DNA from: Aliikangiella maris
GTDB lineage: Bacteria > Pseudomonadota > Gammaproteobacteria > Enterobacterales > Kangiellaceae
Assembly (NCBI RefSeq): GCF_040719265.1
Contig: NZ_JBFDAH010000026.1
Location: 10,004-74,003 of the forward strand
Reading direction: 5' to 3'
Length of the DNA stretch: 64,000 nt
Position 1 is the first letter of the stretch, and each line of letters begins with the position of its first letter. This document shows, in pieces, positions 36,291 to 44,732 of this stretch. The position numbers were made by a program, and so were the translations under genes. Under the pieces are notes generated by a model. It was not told the DNA's origin, did no database searches, and worked only from the letters and a program-made list of their open reading frames with translations.

Positions 36291-36329
36291 TTTGGGATGG
36301 CTTCATGAGATGCTGTCTCAAATTTTTTT
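36291..36329 (+). terminator. Intrinsic terminator/attenuator between pstS and pstC
   Basis: TTTGGGATGGC (36291-36301) pairs along its full length with GCTGTCTCAAA (36312-36322), with three G-U pairs and a ten-base loop, and seven T residues follow (36323-36329). It lies just before pstC. It probably ends part of the transcripts so that PstS is made in excess over the membrane parts. Confidence 0.65.
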
Positions 36330-36340
36330 GGGATTGATTT

Positions 36341-37741
36341 ATGACATCATCGACTTTGATATTTGCTGTATTGTTCCTTGCTCTGTTAAGTTATTGGTAC
36401 GGGATGCACCGCGCAATTCAGGTTGCCGGAGGAATAACCAAAGTAAAAAAACTGGTGTCATTACCACGTCAATTTGGTTTGCTCACTGCATTATGGTGTG
36501 GTGTTCCAGCATTAATCACATTGGTGATTTGGAGTTCTTTCGAAAGCAACGTTATTAACTGGCTATTGGTTAATCAGCTACCACAAAGTATTCAAGAGCT
36601 CTCCCGTGCAGAACTCAGTCTGTATTTAAATGATATAAAAATTCTCTCACAAGATTCTCAACTGGCAGAAACTTTTGCAGGTAACGTAACTGATCCTAAA
36701 TTCATTGCCGCGCAGCACATGCAGCAACTGGTTACCAATGCAAGCTGGATGAAAAGTGCGATGATTTTTCTCATATGTATTACTGCGGTGTTGTATATTG
36801 TCAGTCGCTACAATACTGAATTTCAAGCCCGGGTTGCCATTGAAAAAATCGTTTTACGCATTTTAGTTGGCTGTTCTGTTATCGCCATACTGACCACACT
36901 TGGTATTGTATTGTCAGTACTTTTTGAATCCATCGTTTTTTTTAGTGCGGTTCCTCCTTGGGAGTTCTTATTTGGTCTTGAGTGGAGCCCGCAAACTGCT
37001 ATGCGTGCGGATCAGGTTGGGTCTTCAGGGGCATTTGGTGCCATTCCTTTATTTGCTGGCACAATGCTGATTACTTTGGTTGCCATGTTGATGGCTGTGC
37101 CTGTTGGCCTGATGACCGCAATATACTTGTCACAATATGCCTCAGAAAGGTTACGCTCTTTTGCTAAACCCATGCTGGAAATTTTAGCGGGTATTCCAAC
37201 AGTTGTTTACGGTTTCTTCGCGGCGTTAACAGTTGCTCCCTTTGTGCGAGATGCCGGAGAGTACTTTGGGTTAAATGTTGCTTCAGAAAGTGCGCTAGCT
37301 GCGGGGTTGGTCATGGGGGTTATGATTATCCCGTTTGTTTCCTCTTTGTCAGATGACGCCATTAATGCTGTTCCCAAGGAATTAAAAGAAGGTTCCCTTG
37401 GCATGGGCGCAACCATGTCAGAAACGATCAAAAAAGTTCTGCTGCCCGCGGCTTTACCAGGTATTGTTGGTGCTTTTCTACTAGCTATCTCGCGAGCGAT
37501 TGGTGAAACCATGATTGTTGTAATGGCGGCTGGGATGGCAGCTAATTTAACCGCTAATCCGCTCGACTCAGTGACTACTGTAACGGTGCAAATTGTTGCC
37601 TTACTCACCGGGGATCAAGAGTTTGACAGTCCAAAAACATTGGCAGCTTTTGCACTGGGGCTGATGCTATTTGTCACGACTTTGGCACTGAATGTTATCG
37701 CACTGAAAATTGTAAGAAAATACCGAGAGCAGTATGACTAA
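36341..37741 (+). CDS. pstC: Phosphate ABC transporter permease PstC
   Basis: A 466-residue inner-membrane permease of the high-affinity phosphate transporter. It is much longer than the roughly 320-residue enterobacterial PstC: an extra N-terminal part with membrane segments and a loop (about 1-160) comes before the standard permease domain. The permease domain has MAVPVGLMTAIYLSQYAS, EILAGIPTVVYGFFA, and the cytoplasmic loop KELKEGSLGMGATMSETIKKVLLPAALPGIVGAFLLAISRAIGETM. The long form is common in marine gammaproteobacteria as far as I recall. It overlaps pstA by 8 bases. Confidence 0.94.
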   Translation: MTSSTLIFAVLFLALLSYWYGMHRAIQVAGGITKVKKLVSLPRQFGLLTALWCGVPALITLVIWSSFESNVINWLLVNQLPQSIQELSRAELSLYLNDIKILSQDSQLAETFAGNVTDPKFIAAQHMQQLVTNASWMKSAMIFLICITAVLYIVSRYNTEFQARVAIEKIVLRILVGCSVIAILTTLGIVLSVLFESIVFFSAVPPWEFLFGLEWSPQTAMRADQVGSSGAFGAIPLFAGTMLITLVAMLMAVPVGLMTAIYLSQYASERLRSFAKPMLEILAGIPTVVYGFFAALTVAPFVRDAGEYFGLNVASESALAAGLVMGVMIIPFVSSLSDDAINAVPKELKEGSLGMGATMSETIKKVLLPAALPGIVGAFLLAISRAIGETMIVVMAAGMAANLTANPLDSVTTVTVQIVALLTGDQEFDSPKTLAAFALGLMLFVTTLALNVIALKIVRKYREQYD

Positions 37742-39056
37742 TTCCGCTAACCAACAAAATAGCTCACAAGCGAGTAGCTCTATGAATCGTTCAGCGACTA
37801 CCGAAAAAGTAAAACGAAGTCTGACGCGTCGTCATCGCAATGAAACCATTTTTAAAACGGCGGGATTACTTTCGGTTAGTTTAGGTTTTTTACTCGTTTT
37901 CAGTTTAATTTCCGATATTGTGGTGAAAGCGCTTCCGGCATTTCATCAACACTGGGTAAAGTTAGAGATAGACTATCGTGCTGACTGGTTAAATCTGGAA
38001 TCTTTAGATATTGAAGCATTAAAAAGTGCGGATTATCGTAAAGTGCTCAAAGAGTCATTGAAAGTAATGAATCCCGAGGTTTCTGGCCGACGGGATAAAC
38101 GCGAATTTGCCAAAATGGTTAGCACAAATGCCGAATTTAGAATTAAAGATGCGTTAATTGCGTCGCCAGAGTTACTTGGAAAAAAAGCACAAGTCTGGGT
38201 TAAGCTCGATGATGATATCGATAGTTACTTAAAAGAAGTTGGTGTTAGCGGCGAAGCTGGCGTTAGAGTTAGTGAAAAGCAGGCTAACTGGGTAAAGGGG
38301 TGGTATGACGCGGGGCTAATCGAAAAGCGCTGGAATACTGACTTTTTCTCAACGGGAGTGTCGCGAGAACCAGAGCTGGCAGGTGTACAAGGTGCATTAA
38401 TGGGAACTTTGCTCACCATGATGGTTACTTTACTGCTATCTTTTCCCTTAGGTGTCGCTGCTGCTATTTATCTGGAAGAGTTTGCACCGCAAAATCGCTG
38501 GACTGATTTTATTGAAGTCAATATTAACAACTTGGCGGCTGTACCTTCAATTGTATTTGGTTTACTCGGCCTTGCCGTCATAATTAATCTATTTGGATTA
38601 CCCCGCTCAACCCCGTTAGTTGGGGGAATTGTACTGACCTTAATGACATTGCCCACAATTATTATTGCCAGTCGAGCGTCAATAAAAGCAGTGCCTCCGT
38701 CAATCAGAGAAGCCGCTTTAGGACTTGGTGCATCGAAAATGCAAGTTGCGTTTTCCCATGTCTTGCCAATGGCAATGCCGGGAATTATTACCGGTACTAT
38801 CATTGGTATGGCTCAAGCGCTTGGAGAAACAGCCCCGCTATTGATGATCGGTATGGTTGCCTTTATAGTAGATGTACCTGGCGGTGTGTTGGATCCTGCT
38901 ACGGTAATGCCTGTGCAGATATTTTTATGGGCGGATAGCCCCGAAAGAGCATTTGTTGCAAAAACTTCTGCAGCAATACTAGTGCTTTTAGGATTTTTAA
39001 TGATTATGAACTCTTCCGCAGCGTTTCTGCGCAAGAAATTTGAAAAGCGCGTGTAG
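37734..39056 (+). CDS. pstA: Phosphate ABC transporter permease PstA
   Basis: A 440-residue partner permease. A polar N-terminus (about 1-45) and one membrane segment (about 48-70) are followed by a long periplasmic-type insertion (about 70-220) and the standard domain with FPLGVAAAIYLEEFAPQN, AVPSIVFGLLGLAV, PPSIREAALGLGASKMQ and GETAPLLMIG. Like PstC it is longer than the E. coli protein (about 296 residues). The start lies inside the end of pstC; pstB begins seven bases after its stop. Confidence 0.94.
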   Translation: MTNSANQQNSSQASSSMNRSATTEKVKRSLTRRHRNETIFKTAGLLSVSLGFLLVFSLISDIVVKALPAFHQHWVKLEIDYRADWLNLESLDIEALKSADYRKVLKESLKVMNPEVSGRRDKREFAKMVSTNAEFRIKDALIASPELLGKKAQVWVKLDDDIDSYLKEVGVSGEAGVRVSEKQANWVKGWYDAGLIEKRWNTDFFSTGVSREPELAGVQGALMGTLLTMMVTLLLSFPLGVAAAIYLEEFAPQNRWTDFIEVNINNLAAVPSIVFGLLGLAVIINLFGLPRSTPLVGGIVLTLMTLPTIIIASRASIKAVPPSIREAALGLGASKMQVAFSHVLPMAMPGIITGTIIGMAQALGETAPLLMIGMVAFIVDVPGGVLDPATVMPVQIFLWADSPERAFVAKTSAAILVLLGFLMIMNSSAAFLRKKFEKRV

Positions 39057-39062
39057 GTTAGC

Positions 39063-39902
39063 ATGATGAAAGATATAGCTTTTTCCGACAATCTCATCTC
39101 TCAGGATATCGAGGTGGGTGAAACAGTAGGTAATGTGTTTGCTGAAGATGCCAAAATGTCGATGCGAAATGTCAACGTTTATTATGGTGAAAAACAAGCA
39201 ATCAATAATGTCAGTCTCGATTTAGCCAGAAACCAGGTAACCGCTTTGATAGGCCCGTCTGGATGTGGTAAGTCGACTTTTTTGCGTTGTTTAAATCGTA
39301 TGAATGATACGATTCCAATTTGTCGAGTAACCGGCGACTTGTTACTTGAAAGCGAAGATATTTACGCAAAAAATCTTGATCCGGTTTTACTGAGAGCGAG
39401 AGTTGGGATGGTTTTTCAAAAGCCAAATCCATTTCCGAAATCAATTTATGAAAATGTTGCTTACGGTCCCAAAATTCACGGATTAGCGGCCAATAAAGCA
39501 GAATTAGATGAAATTGTTATTAACAGTTTGCAGCGCGCAGGTTTGTTTCAAGAGGTTAAAGACCGATTGGATGCACCTGGAACCGGACTTTCGGGTGGTC
39601 AGCAACAACGACTTTGTATCGCTCGAACCATTGCTGTTAGTCCTGAAATTATTTTGATGGACGAACCCGCATCTGCATTGGACCCAATAGCGACTGCGGT
39701 TATTGAAGAGTTAATTGATGAGCTGAAAGAAAAATATACCATTGCTATCGTTACCCACTCTATGCAGCAAGCTGCAAGGGTTTCGCAAACAACGGCTTAT
39801 TTCCACATGGGACAACTGGTTGAAATGGGCAAAACTGAACAAATATTTACCAATCCTCAGCACACCTTGACAGAAAACTATATCACTGGCCGTTTTGGGT
39901 AA
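39063..39902 (+). CDS. pstB: Phosphate ABC transporter ATPase PstB
   Basis: A 279-residue ATP-binding subunit. Walker A is GPSGCGKST, the Q-loop is VGMVFQKPNPFPKSIYENV, the ABC signature is LSGGQQQRLCIAR and Walker B is ILMDEPASALDP, with the switch histidine in THSMQQAARVS. The ending ITGRFG is typical of PstB. About 25 extra residues precede the usual start of the domain. It powers phosphate uptake and, with PhoU, reports phosphate status to PhoR. Confidence 0.97.
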   Translation: MMKDIAFSDNLISQDIEVGETVGNVFAEDAKMSMRNVNVYYGEKQAINNVSLDLARNQVTALIGPSGCGKSTFLRCLNRMNDTIPICRVTGDLLLESEDIYAKNLDPVLLRARVGMVFQKPNPFPKSIYENVAYGPKIHGLAANKAELDEIVINSLQRAGLFQEVKDRLDAPGTGLSGGQQQRLCIARTIAVSPEIILMDEPASALDPIATAVIEELIDELKEKYTIAIVTHSMQQAARVSQTTAYFHMGQLVEMGKTEQIFTNPQHTLTENYITGRFG

Positions 39903-39912
39903 GGAGGTTTAA

Positions 39913-40635
39913 GTGGAAAACGATTTACATTTAACACAACATATTTCTAAGCGATTTAACGAAGAGCTTGAAGAAGTCCGTAACCAGGTACTTAAAATGG
40001 GCGGCCTGGTCGAGCAGCAGGTTCGACAAGGGCTTACCAGTCTTCTCAACTCTGATCTGACGCTGGCACAACATGTGGTCGATGACGATGTTAGAGTCAA
40101 TCAAATGGAAGTTGATATTGACGAAGCCTGTACTCAGATTTTGGCCAGACGCCAACCTGCCGCGAGTGATTTGCGCTTGATGGTGAGTATTATTAAAACC
40201 ATTACTGATTTAGAAAGAATTGGTGATGAAGCGGTAAAACTTGGTAAGAATGCGCGTAAGTTATCCGATGATGGAAGAAATGCCCGTCAATATATTGAGT
40301 TAAGACATCTGGGTGAGCATGTCATTGAAATCCTTAATAAAGCTTTAACCGCTTATGCTCGAATGGATGTTGCTGCGGCTTTGGAAATTATTAAAAGTGA
40401 TCGAGTAATTGACGAAGAGTTTGATAACATTTCACGCTTACTGATTACAAAAATGATGGAAGATCCCAGAGAAATCAAAAACGCACTTCGAATTTCCTGG
40501 TGTGCCAGAGCTCTTGAGCGTGTTGGTGATCATACAAAGAATATTTGTGAATATATTGTATATTTGGTAAAAGGCAAAGATGTTCGACATACTAGTGTCG
40601 AAGAAATTCATCGTAAAATTACCGACTTTAGTTAA
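39913..40635 (+). CDS. phoU: Phosphate signalling regulator PhoU
   Basis: A 240-residue all-helical protein made of two PhoU three-helix repeats (about 15-105 and 120-215). Metal-binding-type motifs are the EVDIDE...LARRQPAASDLR segment with TDLERIGDEAVKLGKNA, and in the second repeat CARALERVGDHTKNICEYI. It starts with GTG 10 bp after pstB behind a very strong AAGGAGG. PhoU restrains PhoR and Pst transport when phosphate is plentiful. A strong terminator follows. Confidence 0.97.
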   Translation: MENDLHLTQHISKRFNEELEEVRNQVLKMGGLVEQQVRQGLTSLLNSDLTLAQHVVDDDVRVNQMEVDIDEACTQILARRQPAASDLRLMVSIIKTITDLERIGDEAVKLGKNARKLSDDGRNARQYIELRHLGEHVIEILNKALTAYARMDVAAALEIIKSDRVIDEEFDNISRLLITKMMEDPREIKNALRISWCARALERVGDHTKNICEYIVYLVKGKDVRHTSVEEIHRKITDFS

Positions 40636-40716
40636 GTTGCATTCCAGGTTTATGCTATCAGTTTTGATAGGTTAAACTTGAAACTTGCTAATTAAATAGA
40701 TTGGCAAATAAAACTT

Positions 40717-40753
40717 AAAGCAGCGTAGAATGCGATTCTACGCTGCTTTTTTT
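40717..40753 (+). terminator. Strong rho-independent terminator after phoU
   Basis: A perfect 15-base stem, AAAGCAGCGTAGAAT (40717-40731) with ATTCTACGCTGCTTT (40735-40749) around loop GCG, runs into seven T residues. It ends the pst-phoU operon. Confidence 0.9.
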
Positions 40754-40963
40754 GTGGTTTTAATTGCGTCTTAATATTTGAAGAAATGCGTCTTGAACAG
40801 CCTGCTTATTCAGTTTGATGACAACAGCATGAAAAAAATGATTGTTTAAATAAATGATGATGATTTATTTAAACCTGCTTTATCTCGTCTTAGTATAGTT
40901 GCTGGGCATTATTTATTGACTTGTATAAACTGCCCCGCAGTCGAATCAAGGAAATAATTGAGC
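40754..40963. repeat. Gap before the hypothetical exported gene, with an 11-base inverted repeat
   Basis: GTTTAAATAAA (40844-40854) and TTTATTTAAAC (40864-40874) form a perfect inverted repeat with a nine-base spacer. It lies about 90 bp before the next gene and could be an operator or a weak hairpin. Nothing else is seen between the phoU terminator and that gene. Confidence 0.45.
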
Positions 40964-41713
40964 ATGTCAAAAACGGAATCATCCTGCAGCAAAATATTGT
41001 TTTGTACAATCGCTGCTTTTATTATTTTGGGATTGTACAGCCCTATTGGTAAAACTCACTCTTCGGTTATGCCGAATTTTGACTATAAGACAACTTATCC
41101 ACTTTTTAATTATACGGATTCATTGACTATTCAGTCTGAGAAAGCAGAAAAATATCAGCAAGTGGTTTCTTATCAAGCGCAATCAAATCCATTGGCAGTT
41201 GAAAAGTTAAAACATCGTATCACGTTGCTATTTAAAAAATATCAAGACAAAATTTATCGATTCGAAGATCGTAGCAGCTACTTTACGATTGATCCTCGGT
41301 TACGAGTAAAGTTGGGTGTTGATTTGAACTTTAGTGGAATAATTATTCCATCATCAGAAACACGCATTGTCAATGTGAGCAGACGTTATATTGGCGAAAT
41401 TGTTGAGGGTGGTAATATCAATGTTAGCTCAGATAGCCAGGTTTTTTATCGAGATTTCTTGGTTAGTATTCAATTTGAAACAACAGAGTTTGTCGAGACT
41501 AAACGAATAGTTAAGCGACATTCTCTAGCATTGGGTAAATCATTAAAGCTAAATTTTTATCGTGATAATATTTTTTATAATGTAAAACGCGAGTCGGTAT
41601 TGGTCGAGGGGCTCGCGGAGACCTTTGCTAACTATCGTATTTATCAAGCTGAATTGTTGGATAACACACTGCGCAAACGAAATTCATTTCGTAGCGCAGT
41701 CAATCAAAAGTAA
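40964..41713 (+). CDS. Hypothetical exported or membrane-anchored protein
   Basis: A 249-residue protein I do not recognise. It has a hydrophobic N-terminal stretch (about residues 12-30, ILFCTIAAFIILGLYSPIG) that could be a signal peptide or anchor, then a soluble part of mixed helices and strands rich in Arg, Tyr and Phe. No catalytic motif is visible. The start is ATG 40964, well spaced from AAGGAAA; a TTG at 40958 is too close to that site. It has its own upstream region and no operon partner, since the next gene is convergent. Confidence 0.7.
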   Translation: MSKTESSCSKILFCTIAAFIILGLYSPIGKTHSSVMPNFDYKTTYPLFNYTDSLTIQSEKAEKYQQVVSYQAQSNPLAVEKLKHRITLLFKKYQDKIYRFEDRSSYFTIDPRLRVKLGVDLNFSGIIIPSSETRIVNVSRRYIGEIVEGGNINVSSDSQVFYRDFLVSIQFETTEFVETKRIVKRHSLALGKSLKLNFYRDNIFYNVKRESVLVEGLAETFANYRIYQAELLDNTLRKRNSFRSAVNQK

Positions 41714-41793
41714 CATAGTGATTTATAAGTCGTGTAGTTAATCAAAAATAGGGGTTTAATTTAGCGCAAGTCGTTTAAATATCCTGTGCATTA

Positions 41794-42498
41794 TCAATCA
41801 CGATAGTAAGTTTGCTGAAACCGCTGACAGTATTTAACTAATCCCTGGTGTTGTTTGGCTAAGCTATTAAAAGAATTATCCAGCTCAGCTAAAATAAATT
41901 CGGCAAGGAATGCATAAACAGTGGCATCTAAAGAGCAAGGTTTATCACCAAAGATAAAAGGTTTTTCGCCAATTAAATCTGCTAGAGCCTGAAATGAACG
42001 TGCCGTAATATGTTCGATTTCATTGCGTGAATGGCGTGAAATCCCCTGATTGTGTAAGGTTTTTAAAACACCTTTACGTGCAACATTCGGTAAGATTTGT
42101 TTAATGGGAAATGGAAACTTACCAAAAAATGCTTGCTTAACCTGGGGCCAGGTTTTTTCACAATACCAGCGAGAATACACCAAAATAAAATATAAGTTTT
42201 CATCAAGAGACTTAGTGATTAAATAAGCCGTAGCTTTTTGCTCATCAGTCAGATGGGCATCTAACTGTACATCATAATAAGATTCGAGGTACTCAAGAAT
42301 AAACTGCGAATCTGCAACCGTTTTATTATTGTCTTTAATGAAAGGCAATTTACCTTTGGGCGCACGTCTGGAATTAGTTAATGCCGGTTTTACCGCGAAT
42401 TCAATATTGGCTAAACGCAAATAGGCATCGACCTTTAAAACAAAAGGACTGGGATCAGGCATACCCAGATACGAACCAAAAGTATAGAGTGTTAACAT
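41794..42498 (-). CDS. Glutathione S-transferase-fold protein (failed-axon/metaxin-like)
   Basis: A 234-residue two-domain protein. The N-terminal thioredoxin-like part has LYTFGSYLGMPDPSPFVLKVDAYLRLANIEF, then KGKLPFIKDNNKTVADSQFILEYLE, which contains the cis-Pro and the Asp-Ser pair of the glutathione site. The C-terminal part is helical with FIFGDKPCSLDATVYAFLAEF. This pattern fits the Faxc/metaxin-like GST group common in marine bacteria. Substrate is unknown. The start is set by AAGGAG five bases before the ATG at 42498; an upstream extension of ten residues is unlikely. Confidence 0.82.
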   Translation of the reverse strand: MLTLYTFGSYLGMPDPSPFVLKVDAYLRLANIEFAVKPALTNSRRAPKGKLPFIKDNNKTVADSQFILEYLESYYDVQLDAHLTDEQKATAYLITKSLDENLYFILVYSRWYCEKTWPQVKQAFFGKFPFPIKQILPNVARKGVLKTLHNQGISRHSRNEIEHITARSFQALADLIGEKPFIFGDKPCSLDATVYAFLAEFILAELDNSFNSLAKQHQGLVKYCQRFQQTYYRD

Positions 42499-42637
42499 AA
42501 ATACTCCTTGAGCATAAAGCTGGACCAAATTTTAGGTGCTAGTGTAATACGCCTGACAATAATATGTCAGGTGTAAAGCGTTGAATTAGTGTTAAATGCT
42601 TTATTTAAATTTTACCCGTATTTGTCTGCTCTAACCG

Positions 42638-43504
42638 CTAGTGATGAGTTGTATTACTATTAACCTGCTGGCTTGCTTTTTGATGGGCTTTAATTTCAAA
42701 TTCGCTAAACTGAAATTGATCCAGACAAAACTCACATTTAATTTCGATAAACCCTTCTTCACTTAAAATTTCGTTTATTTCACTTTTGGGCAGAAGATTC
42801 AACGAGTCGAGCATCTTTTGCTGACTACAACTACACACAAAATGCACCTCGTTTACCGATAAGTACTGAACGCTCTCTTGATGAAATAGGCGATGAAATA
42901 ATGTCGCAGCACTTTCGCTGAGTGCTTCAGCTTGGCTTAAAGTTGAGGCCAAATAACCCAAGTGCTCAAAAGATTTTTCGTCCTGCATATCCGGTAAGGC
43001 TTGTAATAGCAAACCACATGTTTGCGTTTCATTGGTAAATATCCATATACGAGTTGCCAACTGTTCTGATTGCATAAAATAATTTTCGACACATTGAGTA
43101 AGCGTTTCTCCATCAAGAGGTACAATACCCTGATAGCGTTTACCTTGAGTGGGTTCAATCGTAATGGCCAGGTGACCTTGTGAAACGATATCTTTAAAAC
43201 AAAAGTCGGTGAAATCTGTTTCTTCATCAAAACGAGCCAACCCTCGATAGTCGAGTTCGTGTGTTGTTTGCACAATGAGCATTTTTAATGGACCCGAAGA
43301 CTGAAGCTGAAGTGACACTCGCCCTTCAAATTTTAAACTTGTCGCTAATAGCGCATTGATAGTTGCTGCCTGAAATAAAAGGTCGGCAATAAAAGGGGGA
43401 TATTGATGGCCGTTAATTAGTCTTTGGGCCGACTCTTCGAGCTTGACCAGTTGACCTCGAATACCATCATTATCAAATAAAAATCGGTGAATTGTATCGC
43501 TCAT
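42638..43504 (-). CDS. hslO: Redox-regulated chaperone Hsp33
   Basis: A 288-residue cytoplasmic holdase activated by oxidative stress and heat. The N-terminal domain has the family pattern around LDYRGLARFDE and GHLAITIEP. The C-terminal zinc switch has all four cysteines: CSC (C224, C226) and CEFC (C257, C260). In many gammaproteobacteria hslO sits next to hslR and yrfG; here hslR lies about 4.6 kb away. Confidence 0.95.
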   Translation of the reverse strand: MSDTIHRFLFDNDGIRGQLVKLEESAQRLINGHQYPPFIADLLFQAATINALLATSLKFEGRVSLQLQSSGPLKMLIVQTTHELDYRGLARFDEETDFTDFCFKDIVSQGHLAITIEPTQGKRYQGIVPLDGETLTQCVENYFMQSEQLATRIWIFTNETQTCGLLLQALPDMQDEKSFEHLGYLASTLSQAEALSESAATLFHRLFHQESVQYLSVNEVHFVCSCSQQKMLDSLNLLPKSEINEILSEEGFIEIKCEFCLDQFQFSEFEIKAHQKASQQVNSNTTHH

Positions 43505-43806
43505 AAGGTTAGATAAATTTCAAATTTAAGGTGGAGTAGTGGGTGCGTTAAGCTTTGGTGGAGCATTATAGCGGTGTCTGTCGGGTTGACCAACTGTAAA
43601 ATCTATCTAACCTTAACTGATTTAGAATGCTAGGCTATTCTATTAGGATTATTAATCCTAACATAGAGTAAATGAATATAAGGCAGTAAATATAAGCTAA
43701 ATCAATATAAGTAAAGAATAATAAGTCAAATAGTTAATACAGGTGCGCTGATGCGTTTTAGTTGGAAACAGGGCGCTTTAAGTTGCCAGTGCCCTGTATA
43801 GCAAAT
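43505..43806. repeat. Gap between the DUF1338 gene and hslO with an inverted repeat
   Basis: About 300 bp without a gene, containing the promoter side of hslO. A perfect inverted repeat, TTAGGATT-ATT-AATCCTAA (43643-43661), could be an operator or a short hairpin. Nothing else is recognisable. Confidence 0.45.
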
Positions 43807-44610
43807 TTAAGCGGCTTTGCTGTCAGTACTTTCAAAAATTTTATCTGCAGATGAAGCGATAAATCCCTTAAAAATTTCGCCGTTCGCCATCTTGTGCCGT
43901 TGTGCAAATTCATAGAAACAACTGGGTATTTGTTTTTTGCAATCACTGAAGGTTACCTCAACCGAATTAGCCATGGTTGATGACTGCTCCAGAAAAGAGG
44001 CGGGTGTCCCTTTAATTTCACCACCAGAAGTATTCAATGCAAATCCATTGTCCTTTAAAAATTGATTAACAGCTGAAATGTTCTCAAACTGTGTCAAATG
44101 ATTGATTGAAACTGTAAAATGATTTGGTCTGAATCCAAAGGCCGCAACCCAAGCTGCATATTCACTTTCGGCTAACAGTTTTTGATAGGTTTCGTAGCTA
44201 ATTTCCCAGTGACGTCCGGAGTATAAGAAGTCTGGTTGCGCGATAACAGACATATCCATTTGTGAAACTAACTCTGCAATTATTGATTGGACTGTTGCCG
44301 AAAACTCTTCAACTTTGAGTTCACTGATAAAAACCAGTGGCATATCGGGGTGAGTAAAGTGTTGGGCACGTAGTTTCTTTTGAGCAAAATCATATTCACC
44401 TGCAGACTGGTATCCTGCGTTAATTAATGGTTTAGCAATTTCTTCTACGGTTAGTCCCGGTACACCATAAGTTCTCAAGGCAACGTGATCATTAACAACC
44501 GTATCTTTTTGCTCAAATAATTGGAATATTTTTAATGCATCTGGATTGAGTGCCAAGTAATCTTGCCACATATTTTCAAAAAGCTGTTCAATATTTTGTT
44601 GATTTGCCAT
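43807..44610 (-). CDS. DUF1338-family protein (2-oxoadipate dioxygenase/decarboxylase-like)
   Basis: A 267-residue member of the DUF1338/YdcJ-HglS superfamily, whose studied members are Fe(II)-dependent 2-oxoadipate dioxygenase/decarboxylases of lysine breakdown. Likely metal ligands are His42 in NDHVALRTYG, the His of RPNHFTVSINHL (about 172) and a C-terminal Glu such as that of CFYEFAQR. It is the short form (about 265 residues) compared with the long form of about 450. It is divergent from a LysR regulator 122 bp away, so that regulator is likely to control it. The true substrate is not proven. Confidence 0.82.
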   Translation of the reverse strand: MANQQNIEQLFENMWQDYLALNPDALKIFQLFEQKDTVVNDHVALRTYGVPGLTVEEIAKPLINAGYQSAGEYDFAQKKLRAQHFTHPDMPLVFISELKVEEFSATVQSIIAELVSQMDMSVIAQPDFLYSGRHWEISYETYQKLLAESEYAAWVAAFGFRPNHFTVSINHLTQFENISAVNQFLKDNGFALNTSGGEIKGTPASFLEQSSTMANSVEVTFSDCKKQIPSCFYEFAQRHKMANGEIFKGFIASSADKIFESTDSKAA

Positions 44611-44672
44611 AGTCGGTTATCTCTGAAAAATGTCTTTAAAAACAACTGTAAACTTGAATTTGCGGTGCACTA

Positions 44673-44689
44673 TAGCTATTTTTTAGCTA
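44673..44689. promoter_or_regulatory. Candidate LysR-type operator
   Basis: TAGCTA-TTTTT-TAGCTA is a 17-base dyad in the space between the divergent DUF1338 and LysR genes. Its size and position suit a T-N11-A type LysR binding site. Motif reading only. Confidence 0.4.
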
Positions 44690-44732
44690 AAGGAATATTA
44701 TTGTTTTCTGATATTAGATATAGGTTTTTGTT

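Noticed and set aside
37207..37608. 133-codon open frame on the minus strand
   Set aside because: It is the antisense of the pstC permease domain; similar shadow frames appear under pstA (38468-38803 and 38813-39097).
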